Shown here: positions 1 to 8,359 of the stretch, piece by piece | How positions within the stretch are numbered: the first letter of the stretch is position 1 | Layout of the letters: each line of letters opens with the position of its first letter | Assembly (NCBI GenBank): GCA_018985225.1 | Contig: JADGIF010000089.1 | Coordinates: forward strand, 1-21,779 | DNA: 21,779 bases | DNA from: Amoeboradix gromovi | Lineage: Eukaryota; Sanchytriomycota; Sanchytriomycetes; Sanchytriales; Sanchytriaceae | Direction of reading: 5' to 3' | The notes under the pieces: generated by a model | The model's database searches: none | What the model was told of the DNA's origin: nothing | What the model saw: the letters and a program-made list of their open reading frames with translations, nothing else | Program-made: the position numbers and the translations under genes

Positions 1-9
1 GTATATGTA

Positions 10-125
10 TCCTTATTCAATCCCGCCTCAGGGTAGTGAAAGCGTGAGCGATCACTGTAACGGAGCATCTAGCATTAGTTTCTCTGTGGAAATTCTCGAT
101 TTTCTCGGAAATCAGGAATTTTAAC
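10..125 (+). repeat. Dispersed ~110-bp repeat, copy A
   Basis: This stretch aligns along its whole length with the reverse complement of 12488-12620 and more weakly with 10109-10212 and 8955-9016. The best-kept blocks are the TTCAATC/GCCTCAG start, a GTAGTG-AAGCGTGAGC-CACTGTAACGGAGC centre and a TTAGTTTCTCTGTGGAA segment. Its ends, TCCTTAT and ATCAGGA, are imperfect inverted repeats. The centre can fold into a short stem (TAGTG with CACTG) capped by a GC-GTGA-GC loop of GNRA type. No coding potential is visible. It lies upstream of the phosphodiesterase gene. Confidence 0.7.
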
Positions 126-404
126 GAGGAGATCGTTTTAGTCATGTCCTCTGAAATTAAAGAAACAAATTTATTTCTTAACTGCTATGCTGATTCTTCG
201 GTTGCACCAGTTAACCAACTTTGATGCGGTTGCGCATAGATTCATGATGTTTTATAGCAATCATCAAGTCATTGAATGTCTGTGACCAAATGGTGAGAGA
301 CCAAGTTTGAAAAACAAGATGATATCAGCTCTATCACATCTTGTTTGTAGCTGATAAATATTCTGTGGTTCTGTGAAAACTCGATCAACTGATATTTACA
401 GCGG
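126..404. other. Spacer upstream of the phosphodiesterase gene
   Basis: No complete gene is visible. The phosphodiesterase coding frame starts with cysteine-rich sequence and lacks a signal peptide, so a short 5' exon encoding one may lie here. A pyrimidine-rich TTTACAG at about 395-401 could be an acceptor, but I could not fix a donor and start. A 27-codon frame from the ATG at 144 is not hydrophobic and is not convincing. Confidence 0.35.
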
Positions 405-2434
405 ATGTCCCGCAGCCATTTTTTGAAAATGTGCACGCAAGGAGAATTTTTTTCCGATAGTAGCACGTGTTTAAAATGCGAAAAAGGCTATTATACACCT
501 AATGGTTATTTTACAAAATGTTTACCCTGTCCTCCGTCCACATTCGGTCCAGATACTGGACTTTCAGAATGTTTACCTTGTAAAAACCAATATTATCAAG
601 ACCAGACTGGCCAAGTAGAGTGTATCTACTGTAACTTCATTTTAATTAAAAATGTGGGATGCATAACATTTGAGTATATGCTTTTACCCTTTTTTTTAGG
701 AATCCTTATTCCTCTTGCTTTTATCAGCATTATATTTTTACTAAGAACGCAAGCTAGTGCTAAAAACAACAAACCACTCGAGGATGAAGAAAAAGATGCG
801 TTTACTTTTGATCCTCCCACTAAAAGAGCGCTAGAAATTTTGTCTCGAATTAGACCAAAAGTAGAAAGAAAGAAAGATGTATTAAAGCAGTTGGATCTTG
901 TGATCGAGTTAGTAAAGAACACAGGTAGAAACACAAACCCAATGAGCCGTATCGGTCCAGAGCTGGATGATGATTTTAAACAATTTCTGCTGAATACAGG
1001 ATTTGGAGACGCTAGTACAATAAAAAAAGGAAGAAAGTCATTTAAAAACAGATCGCGTAAGAACACTAGCGAAGAGCGCAAAATATCCTTTTCAGTAGTA
1101 GGAGCAAACCTGCCGCCTTCAAACAGAGTAAAGAGTCTGGCAAGCACAGAACAAGAAGATCTAGAGAGCAAGATCAATATGTTAACTACAAAAGTGTTTA
1201 ATCTTACTGAATTCAAGAGTGTAGAGGAAATGCTATCCAACGCTGCCCAATTTCCTTGGGATTTCGATATTTTCAAATTTTGTGATATAACTAATAACCA
1301 CCCAATCGTATTTATGGGCTATTTTCTATTAAAACAACGCGGTCTAATTGGAAAATACGGTCTTAGAGATCAAAATGTATTAAAGTTCTTTGACGAAGTT
1401 GAGCTAAGTTACAATGAGAATCCTTATCACAATAACATACATGCATGCGATGTGATGTATACAACTGCTACTTTTTTAAACCACAAATCTCTAAAGCAGT
1501 TTGTCAGTGACAAAGAATATCTTGCAACTATTGTAGCTTCATGTATACATGACATTGAGCATCCTGGAGTCAGTAACATTTTCCTCATTAGAAGCAAGGA
1601 CAATTTGGCTATGATATACAGCGACCAAAGCGTACTAGAATATCATCATTGCTATCAAGGATTTAATATAGCTACGTTACCAGAACATAACATATTTGAA
1701 GGATTTAATGAGGAAGAGTATTTCGAAATTAGAAAACTAATTATAGACCTTGTACTAGCCACTGATATGTCGAAACACTTCGATTTCCTAAATAAGTTCA
1801 AAAATATGTGCGCCATTAATCCCAACCTTTGCCATGAGCTTCACAATGATGATAATCGCCGTTTCATACTGCTCATGGCCTTGAAATGTGCTGATTTAAG
1901 CAACCCTGCAAAGCCTTTTCAAATATACATGGAATGGTGCTCAAGAATAATGGAAGAGTTCTTTTGCCAGGGAGATTTAGAGAAAACGTTAAAGTTACCC
2001 ATATCAAAATTCATGGATAGACAGAATTGTGACATAGCCAAGTGTCAAGTAATTTGTTGCTTACATAGGTTTCTTTTATAGACGTGATAGTGACGCCACT
2101 GTATGAGGAACTCATAGGGTGTCTAGAAAACAATAAGAAAGATTCAAACATACTGAAGTCATTAAATGAAAACAGGAATCATTGGGGGAACAGATCTCTA
2201 AGTACCAAGTCGAAGTCAGACTTACATAATTCGTTTTCAGATATAAAAATTGAAACTGAGTATGCAAGAAGAAGCACGCTGATACCATCAAAAGAAAGTG
2301 GAAACTCGTTAACTTTAGAGTTACCAAAAAGAGTCAGAAGCAGGTCGACACGAGATTTCTCAAAAATCCAGCTAATTATGGATACAAGTACAAGAAGGAA
2401 TTCTGCAGAATCGGTATTTAAAGAGACTGATTAA
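405..2434 (+). CDS. Receptor-like 3',5'-cyclic nucleotide phosphodiesterase
   Basis: Predicted membrane phosphodiesterase hydrolysing cAMP and/or cGMP. Exon 1 is 405-2048, the 20-nt intron is 2049-2068 and exon 2 is 2069-2434, giving about 669 residues. Order of parts: cysteine-rich repeats of TNFR/ephrin-receptor type (residues 9-76), one membrane span (about 91-113), a basic linker, then a class I PDEase catalytic domain (about 280-590). Visible catalytic features are YHNNIHACDV (His342 and His346), HDIEHPG (His382, Asp383), CADLSNPAKP (Asp497) and the purine-binding Gln548 just before the intron. Splicing yields KCQVSFIDVIVTPLYE, the family consensus. The ectodomain suggests ligand sensing coupled to cyclic-nucleotide breakdown, which is inference. 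The start is uncertain because a secreted N-terminus should have a signal peptide; a 5' exon may be missing. The C-terminal tail is basic and Ser-rich. Confidence 0.9.
2049..2068 (+). other. 20-nt spliceosomal intron (phosphodiesterase)
   Basis: The sequence is GTAATTTGTTGCTTACATAG. It is phase 0, GT-AG, and ends CTTAC-ATAG, where CTTAC is a branch-like element. Removal joins ...AAG TGT CAA to GTT TCT TTT ATA GAC and restores the invariant Gln followed by the FIDVIVTPLYE consensus. If retained, it shifts the frame and reaches a stop at 2079-2081. Confidence 0.9.
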
Positions 2435-2438
2435 TAAA
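2433..2438 (+). terminator. Poly(A) signal AATAAA overlapping the stop
   Basis: The AATAAA hexamer shares two bases with the TAA stop of the phosphodiesterase gene. The convergent PIG-L gene ends only 24 bp away, so the 3' ends of the two transcripts probably overlap. Confidence 0.6.
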
Positions 2439-2458
2439 AACAAATTTGATTTTTGAAA

Positions 2459-3049
2459 TCATTTACTTGCATTGTGTAGCGTGAACTCATTTATAAACAT
2501 GTACCTGCTAAATACCAGATACAAATACCGAAACCATACCAGTTGTGATTGGTGCTTAGACATTGAAATGTACCCTTTGATTGTTTGTGAAGGAAAAGCG
2601 CAATATACTTTGCGACTTGAGTAATTACTAAACATAAAAACCAAAGCAAGGTCTAATATTCCAATGTATTTACGATATAGTGGAACGCTAGTAAGGGAAT
2701 AGAATGTTATTCCAGAAGAGATCATTGCCTCATAAATAGAGATATGGTTTTTATGGCCGCTCACCCCGTAACTGTCAAATGTAAAAATATTAGATATGAT
2801 ATTTGAAGTTCCAAACGCCTTTACTAGAGCAACTATCTCTTCGTTATCCCAATCTTCCCCATCAACTAAGGGACCTATTGTTCCATTAACTTGATATTCA
2901 TCGCAACTTGATAAAAATTCCTTTTCTCGAACTTTTCCTATTCCGCTGTCGTTACCATTACTAAGGCAATATATATGAGTAATAAGATGCATTGTAGGTG
3001 CAAAGAACATACATTCATCATCCGGATGGGCTGTAAGCAACAAATTCAT
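2459..3049 (-). CDS. PIGL: GlcNAc-phosphatidylinositol de-N-acetylase (PIG-L/Gpi12)
   Basis: Catalyses the second step of GPI-anchor synthesis, removing acetate from GlcNAc-PI at the cytosolic face of the ER. The 196-residue protein shows the family motifs in order: AHPDDE (residues 7-12, zinc-binding His8 and Asp11, catalytic Asp10), CLSNGNDSGIGKVREKEF (28-45), FDSYGVSGHKNH (91-102, with His99 and His102) and SQLVWFRYLYLVFSRYMFIN near the end. It is shorter than the usual roughly 250 residues and lacks the N-terminal membrane anchor common in the family. The 53 bp between its start and the RRM gene stop hold in-frame stops and no intron like the others here, so the anchor seems truly absent. 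It is convergent with the phosphodiesterase gene. Confidence 0.93.
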   Translation of the reverse strand: MNLLLTAHPDDECMFFAPTMHLITHIYCLSNGNDSGIGKVREKEFLSSCDEYQVNGTIGPLVDGEDWDNEEIVALVKAFGTSNIISNIFTFDSYGVSGHKNHISIYEAMISSGITFYSLTSVPLYRKYIGILDLALVFMFSNYSSRKVYCAFPSQTIKGYISMSKHQSQLVWFRYLYLVFSRYMFINEFTLHNASK

Positions 3050-3081
3050 AAAAGTTTCAAATATTAAAATCTAAACGATCG

Positions 3082-3087
3082 TTTATT
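3082..3087 (-). terminator. Poly(A) signal AATAAA for the RRM gene
   Basis: On the minus strand AATAAA lies about 15 nt after the TAA stop at 3103-3105, within the 53-bp gap before the PIG-L start. Confidence 0.5.
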
Positions 3088-3102
3088 TACAATAAAATGG
3101 CA

Positions 3103-3668
3103 TTACTCAAAGCTCTTTCCGCAATAAAAAGACTTTTTTGGAGTGGCCAGGCAAACTCTGATCTTCCTGTTTAAAAAAGTAGTATTTTCCATTTCAATTA
3201 GTGCCTTGTTTAGATCTTCCTCATCCTCAAATCTAACAAATCCATATCCACGGCTCATTGAGGTTATAGGATCGAAAATAACTTTAGCAGTAACCGCGCT
3301 ATCATAGAATCTTTTAAAATGCTCATATAATTGAAAATCGGTGCATGCTGGAAGATCTCCAACAAATAATGAGTGCTCATTCGGCTGGTGATGGACTATT
3401 CCGCTAGCCCAATTTAATCGAAAAAACTTGAGGGTATCTGGTATAATTTGATGATTTAATGTCAATAGTACCTCTTGGGCAGTCTCGTAGCTCTCAAATT
3501 CTACAAAACAATAATTATTGATTTTATATTTGTTAATACGCTTGATACTAACGTTATACCCATGGGCTCTAAATATTTCGATTAAAAAGTCATCCGACCA
3601 CTCGGTTTGAATTTCACCCTAGATTAGTTAGTTATTACCATCCATAAACAGGCCTTTTTCTTATTCAT
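3103..3668 (-). CDS. Two-RRM RNA-binding protein (SECp43/NAM8/TIA-like)
   Basis: Exon 1 is 3668-3639 (10 codons), the intron is 3638-3619 (20 nt) and exon 2 is 3618-3103, giving 181 residues. Two RNA recognition motifs fill the protein. RRM1 has RNP2 CLWMGE (7-12) and RNP1 NNYCFVEF (44-51); RRM2 has RNP2 LFVGDL (94-99) and RNP1 RGYGFVRF (133-140). The linker NWASG and the H-LFVGDL context resemble the family of SECp43 (TRNAU1AP), yeast Nam8 and TIA-type factors, which act on tRNA-Sec or on U1-dependent 5' splice sites. The third RRM and low-complexity tail of Nam8/TIA1 are absent, so the exact orthologue is unclear. Without the intron the start and RNP2 of RRM1 would be lost. Confidence 0.85.
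3619..3638 (-). other. 20-nt spliceosomal intron (RRM gene)
   Basis: On the minus strand it reads GTAATAACTAACTAATCTAG. It is phase 0, with two overlapping branch-like elements (CTAAC, ACTAAT) and ends ACTAAT-CTAG. It splits the RNP2 motif: removal joins TTA TGG ATG to GGT GAA, giving LWMGE, the expected RRM1 beta-1 strand. Retention would bring in stop codons at once. Confidence 0.9.
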
Positions 3669-3831
3669 CAAATTTAACAAAGCATTATATGGATGGTTCT
3701 TTGGAATTGGTTCGAATAAGGAAAAGGGAATAGTAGTAAACATAATGGCCTGTTTATAGTTACGCTGAGTGATACGTATAAACAAAATAAAGCCCGTTTA
3801 GTTAACAGAGTTAGCAGTATTTGTATAATAA

Positions 3832-3837
3832 TTTATT
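3832..3837 (-). terminator. Poly(A) signal AATAAA overlapping the stop (SILK protein)
   Basis: On the minus strand CAA TAA ATT contains AATAAA, so the hexamer includes the stop codon of the gene at 3833-4327. Confidence 0.55.
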
Positions 3838-4327
3838 GAGGATAATATACGGTGTGTTGAGTGGAGTCTTCATGAACCTCCATAGTTTTTTTGAAGTCAT
3901 TTAACTCGTTACGGATGTCTATCTTAGTACTTTGGGTTAAGTGAAATGCGGTGATGGATGGCGAGGTCTGTCTGTCATAATCATCTGGTCGATATGTAGT
4001 TCCAATTACTACCTCTTGGCTAAACTTAGCTTTCTTGTTGATGTTTTTCATAGAATCTGATTTCTTTAATATTGATTTTACCGGCTGTAATAAGTCATTT
4101 GATGCACTCTTCTTAATTTTTCTAAAGCTTGTTATGCTTTCATGATTGATTCCCTTTAATGCGTCATTAATGCTTTGCGATTCCTTTGTTAACTTTATTC
4201 TCAATTCTGATAGTTCCTCTGGTGTCATTGGTGTGGATGGAGAATTCATTGAACTACTCTTTATTGGACTTAATAGCAATACCTGCTTTGTGTTTACAGT
4301 TATAGAGCGAGTATCGATCTTATTCAT
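3833..4327 (-). CDS. Short Ser/Lys-rich protein with SILK-like and TYxPDDYDR motifs
   Basis: A 164-residue protein of unknown function, low complexity at the N-terminus (S/T/P-rich, with SPIK, SPST and MTPEE as possible proline-directed phosphorylation sites). Two linear motifs stand out: KSILKK (84-89), a match to the protein phosphatase 1 docking motif SILK, and KKAKFS (98-103), a degenerate RVxF site with Ala where Val/Ile is expected. SILK a short way before RVxF is the order seen in several PP1 regulators. Next comes VVIGTTYRPDDYDR (106-119), which I associate with otherwise divergent fungal proteins carrying 'TYxxxEYDR'. A PP1-regulatory role is inference. There are no membrane segments. 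It is tandem with the DD3-3 gene upstream; the intergenic gap is 67 bp. Confidence 0.75.
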   Translation of the reverse strand: MNKIDTRSITVNTKQVLLLSPIKSSSMNSPSTPMTPEELSELRIKLTKESQSINDALKGINHESITSFRKIKKSASNDLLQPVKSILKKSDSMKNINKKAKFSQEVVIGTTYRPDDYDRQTSPSITAFHLTQSTKIDIRNELNDFKKTMEVHEDSTQHTVYYPQ

Positions 4328-4390
4328 TTTATGGGTAACGCTTAAAAATCAACGCAACGCACGCGACTTTTTCTATAAAGATTAAACAAG

Positions 4391-4396
4391 TTTATT
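4391..4396 (-). terminator. Poly(A) signal AATAAA overlapping the stop (DD3-3)
   Basis: On the minus strand ATT TAA TAAACT contains AATAAA sharing two bases with the DD3-3 stop at 4395-4397. It lies within the 67-bp gap before the next gene. Confidence 0.55.
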
Positions 4397-6468
4397 AAAT
4401 CTTCTTTGGATAAGGATTGTATCTTTCCAACAACACAAATCCGCTTCCATATTTGCGTCGTACAAAAATTAATACTAAAATTATCAAAATCACAAATAAT
4501 GCGACTCCTGCTACAATACCTACTGTTGTTGCTACTTGTGCAGCAACACTTGTCTGAGCTATTATACACATCTTTTGAGATCTGTTGCTAAAATTGTTGT
4601 TTCTCGTGCTAACAAAACACTGATTTCCAGTTGCCTGCACTTGTGCCATTTGACTAAAATAGTTTGATTTTGCACCGTTAAGATATTGGCATGATTTGGG
4701 ATCTTGCTGGACTGTGTTGTCATTTGTATTTGCATTCATATCTACCATTTTGGCTACTGAATAGCAATCTTCGTTCTTTTGATTTATCCACGCTAACTTA
4801 CTGAGATCATCGCTTTTAAAAATGTTTGATGTTGCCAATGGTTGAATCAGATTATCCATTAAGTTTGAAACTGGCACCAAATTACTTCTGTCAGTCCCAG
4901 CTAATCCTTGGCCTGCATTGTCTATATTAGTTAGAAATACTTTTATCATTATAATCGCTACCACACCATTGAAAATGGACCATATCCCCCAAATTAACAC
5001 TCACCTGATCGGGTACAAAATCATATTCCACACAATTACGCACTTGTGCAATATTTCCACGTTTACCTCGAACATTTACATTTATTATGTTTGTATTAAT
5101 AAGATTGTCTGGTCTTTTCTTAATTGCGAAAACATAAGATCTATCCTCAAAGGTTCTGCTGTTCTGATTAGTATTGAGTGTGATTTTAAGAGGCATGACT
5201 GTGGATGGATCACTGTTAGCATCAATATACACACCTGCGTTTAATAGCGGCTTATTTTTTACTTTTCCATTATCCGCCGCTGTAAAAGAAGAAGGTACTT
5301 CGGCCGTGCTGATGTTATATCTCAGCCGTAAAGTGCATCTCAATTGATCTTTACCATTTGGAACAAAACTCTTTGGAATTCTCCATTTATAAGTTTGTAA
5401 TTGGCCTGCAGGAGTGGTTGGATCATCACTTCTACTTGGTGCTGCTTGTCCAAGATGATTATCTTGTAAAAATGGTGCTTGGACACAGTCTGGTGCAGGA
5501 ATATTCCAAGCAGGTGTTGATATCCATTTAGCGTTAGTGCGAGGAGCATTGTTGGTGGTTGTTTCGCAGTCTTTTTGATTATTGTAAGTCCAGAATGTTT
5601 TATCTGTTGGATCATTAGAATTGATACATTCACCTCTACCAATAACGTTTTGAGACTGAGATTGAAGTTGAGCACACATAGAAGTATCGCTTGTAATGAT
5701 AGCAACATCTCTCCATGGAGTATAATGAAAGTAAGGGTAGTAATCCCTTTCCTCTGTACATTCAAACCCATGACGTTCTCCGTCTTGGTTTTGACGAGTA
5801 AATATTGCAGTCATTCTGTTTTTATCTTGCGGGTTGAGATTACCAGCGACGTACAATCCCATATTGCGGTAGCGGGTTGCGCATTTACTGTAATATAAGG
5901 GACTTTCATGCAAACCATAAGTTTGTAATTTGCGAGGAGAACACCTACATATGGCGCTATTAAAAGTGTTTCTACCTTCTTGAGTGGTTAAATCAAGTGT
6001 AGCACAAGAGGCATCATTATTAGCAGCTGTGCAAGTCTCTGGAATAGGCTTGGTTTGAGTGCAGCTTCCGGTACCATCTGCATTTTCATATGGCACAGGA
6101 GATCGACCATCAGTTAACGCATAGTCAGGAATATCATATATACCAGCATCCTTGCCGAAACCATCTTCGCAACCCATTTGAAGGATAAATTGACAACGAT
6201 CTTTTTCTGGACTATTCGGGTCACTCTTTGCATTTTGGCCATTGCCACAAGCATGCTGAGCCGTCCATTGGATGTTCAAATCAGTGTCTTCGTAGTATGT
6301 TAATTCGCTATCACATATTCCATATCCACCAGCAGCATTGTTTTGGCTGTCCCATAATCGATTGTCATTATTTCTATCGTTACTAGCCTCATCACATCTG
6401 TCATTGCTGCCTCTTGGATGATGCATATAGACATCAGCTAAAACTAAAAATTTGAATATGAAGAACAT
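4395..6468 (-). CDS. DD3-3 family secreted/membrane glycoprotein
   Basis: Exon 1 is 6468-4941, the intron is 4940-4922 (19 nt) and exon 2 is 4921-4395, giving 684 residues. It starts with a short signal peptide (MFFIFKFLVLA) and then DVYMHHPRGSNDR, the diagnostic mature N-terminus of Dictyostelium DD3-3 and its homologues in other protists and zoosporic fungi. Other family strings are NRLWDSQNNAAGGYG, CEDGFGKD, LHESPLYYSKCATRYRNMGLY, GFECTEERDYYPYFHYTPWRD and HFQWCGSDYN. The body is Cys-rich and extracellular. Near the C-terminus is one membrane span (about 639-663) followed by a 21-residue basic cytoplasmic tail, a type I topology. The family has no established biochemical function. The second exon supplies the AGTDRSNLV segment and the membrane anchor, so splicing decides whether the protein stays in the membrane. 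Confidence 0.9.
4922..4940 (-). other. 19-nt spliceosomal intron (DD3-3)
   Basis: On the minus strand it reads GTATTTCTAACTAATATAG. It is phase 1 (AAA A|AC), with a CTAAC branch element and the ending ACTAAT-ATAG. Removal gives CGSDYNDKNNAGQGLAGTDRSNLVP, continuous with DD3-3 homologues. Retention stops translation at the TAA inside the intron and would give a soluble form without the membrane anchor. Confidence 0.92.
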
Positions 6469-6923
6469 ACTGACCTAAGCGTCGCACGTATTCCTTCTTA
6501 AATATCTTAAAGATGAATTCTTGGCCTCATCACGTACTAGATATGGGATACTCTCTGATGATCTCTATTAATAGCTGATTGGCTAAGACAAGGCAGTATT
6601 CAAATTTTATCATGAAATAGCAATTTAAACTCAATAGACATCTATCTATGGAACTGCAAAAAAGAAAAACTGTTAATTAACTCAAGTGTTTATGTTACAA
6701 TGCTTTCTTAATAATAAGAGTAATAGATTTATCTAGCATTTTATATGAAATAACTATGATGTTACTCAAAAATTTGGGGGTGCTGAGAGAGGGTTTATTA
6801 AATCAGATTAAATTCTGTTTATTGGTGCGGTTGATTGGATAATTGCTAATTTAAAGAATGATTGGTGGAAGAATTAAAATCCCAATTACAAATACCTCCG
6901 TTGTAACATTTTTAAATTGTAAA
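6469..6923. promoter_or_regulatory. Divergent spacer between DD3-3 and BAR-SH3
   Basis: About 455 bp separate the two divergently transcribed starts, so this holds both promoters. Inverted CCAAT boxes (ATTGG) are visible near 6576 and 6834. No clear TATA box, gene or repeat copy was seen. The 22 codons from ATG 6858 to ATG 6924 are open but probably untranslated leader. Confidence 0.4.
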
Positions 6924-8117
6924 ATGCTATCCAAGTTTAAGCAAATGACTCTTGAAAAGATCTCAAATACAAGCAAGACAGAGACCTCTACGGAATTTAA
7001 ACAAATGGAGATGATGACTGATCAGCGCGGTAAGCTATCCACTAAATTGATGAACTGTGTAGCGCGTTACTGTAAGCAGCATGACCGCAAAGAAGTCGAT
7101 GGTTTCGTTAAAAGAGTGATGCCTATTGAAGCTATTGGTGCATCCATGCTTGTTCTTTCTAGTAATACTGATGGTAATTTAAGCCGCGTTTTTCAGTTGG
7201 TTGGTCAGACAGAAGAAAGAATGGGTGATGTTCAGTTAGCGTATCACAACAGTTTAAGTGATGGTATGATGGGATATTTAACCAACTATACTGACCAGCA
7301 TAAGGACTACAACCAATTGAAAAAGAAGTTAGAATCTCGTCGCTTAAAATTCGATGCACAGGTCAATGAAGTCCAAAAGTCCAAAATTCAAAACGCAGAA
7401 ACAGAGGAAAGATTGCAGATGTCTCAAGACAAGTACGAGGAAACTTTGCAAGAGATGATGGCTAGAATGGAAGACTTGAACGGGAACCAAGCCTACCATA
7501 TCAATCGTATAAAAGATTTTGTAAAAGTTCAAAAGGACTATTACTTGAAAAATGTTCAACTATTAGAGCAATTGGAAGCTAAACTCGAAGGAGAGGTGGA
7601 CGGTGGTGCAGAAGTAAATCGAAGTGTCGGTGGATTGGCCAATGTCCACGGTAGAATGACTACAAAAAACAGGTCTAGAACATTGGATGAATTGAGTCCA
7701 ATTGAGGTGACTCAAACAACTCAAATAGTTGATAGAGCTAGAGATGGTAGCCAAAGTAGTTATTCCAGCGCGCCTTCATTGTCCAGAGTAGACAGCGGAA
7801 TTGTGAGAAGCGACTCAAAGTTCAGCGTGTTTGAAGATCCAGTTCAAATGCCAAATAAGCCTTCAGGTGGAGTATCCGTGATGGTCAACAATTTCAATAG
7901 TAGTGCTAAACCAATCGTGCCAACTCCATTGCATAAATCTGGCCCAGCCAAACTAAAAGTACTATTCGACTTTGACGCGGAACATCCGAACGAAATGAGC
8001 ATTCGAAAAGGTGAGTTTATAACTCTTCTAGAGGAAAACAAGAGCGGATGGTGGAAGGGTAAGAATATCAGTGGCATAGAAGGCCTGTTTCCTGGCAACT
8101 ATGTGGAAAAGTGCTAG
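6924..8117 (+). CDS. BAR-SH3 membrane-shaping protein (endophilin/amphiphysin-like)
   Basis: Predicted to bind and bend membranes and to recruit proline-rich partners during endocytosis or vesicle traffic. The ATG at 6924 (MLSKFKQMTLEKI, 397 residues) is preferred because BAR proteins begin with such a short helix. An in-frame ATG at 6858 would add 22 residues with no matching role. Residues about 10-225 form a helical BAR domain of fungal type (KTETSTEFKQME, VMPIEAIGASMLVL, heptad-rich arms). A Ser-rich linker follows. The last 55 residues are an SH3 domain: VLFDFDAEHPNEMSIRKGE, SGWWKG and GLFPGNYVE contain the usual aromatic ligand-binding residues. No intron is needed. Confidence 0.88.
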   Translation: MLSKFKQMTLEKISNTSKTETSTEFKQMEMMTDQRGKLSTKLMNCVARYCKQHDRKEVDGFVKRVMPIEAIGASMLVLSSNTDGNLSRVFQLVGQTEERMGDVQLAYHNSLSDGMMGYLTNYTDQHKDYNQLKKKLESRRLKFDAQVNEVQKSKIQNAETEERLQMSQDKYEETLQEMMARMEDLNGNQAYHINRIKDFVKVQKDYYLKNVQLLEQLEAKLEGEVDGGAEVNRSVGGLANVHGRMTTKNRSRTLDELSPIEVTQTTQIVDRARDGSQSSYSSAPSLSRVDSGIVRSDSKFSVFEDPVQMPNKPSGGVSVMVNNFNSSAKPIVPTPLHKSGPAKLKVLFDFDAEHPNEMSIRKGEFITLLEENKSGWWKGKNISGIEGLFPGNYVEKC

Positions 8118-8119
8118 TT

Positions 8120-8125
8120 AATAAA
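8120..8125 (+). terminator. Poly(A) signal AATAAA (BAR-SH3)
   Basis: AATAAA begins two bases after the TAG stop at 8115-8117, giving an extremely short 3' UTR. Confidence 0.5.
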
Positions 8126-8359
8126 TAATATCATTGTCATCTTAGAATGGATAAATGAACTTCGTTCCGATTGTAATTAACTTGTTTACATAGACTTTCG
8201 TTTGTTGTGACACTTGAAAGAGTCTTGCAGACTTCTTCCCTTATTTCCAAACTAAATCTTCGTTTTTTACTCGATGATATTGCTTTGTGCTTCATTGTCT
8301 CTTTTTTCTATTCAGAATGCTTACTATAGTTAGTGTTTTGCAGAAAGCAGCAGTCGAAT

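Noticed and set aside
626-1276. Long minus-strand open frame opposite the phosphodiesterase gene
   Set aside because: Shadow of the conserved plus-strand gene, with no motif of its own.
2040-2090. A frameshift sequencing error or programmed frameshift in the phosphodiesterase gene
   Set aside because: The 20 extra bases have GT-AG ends and a branch-like element, and three other genes show the same size and 3' architecture, so an intron explains it better.
5340-5771. Second minus-strand open frame inside DD3-3
   Set aside because: Out-of-frame shadow of the conserved DD3-3 coding sequence.
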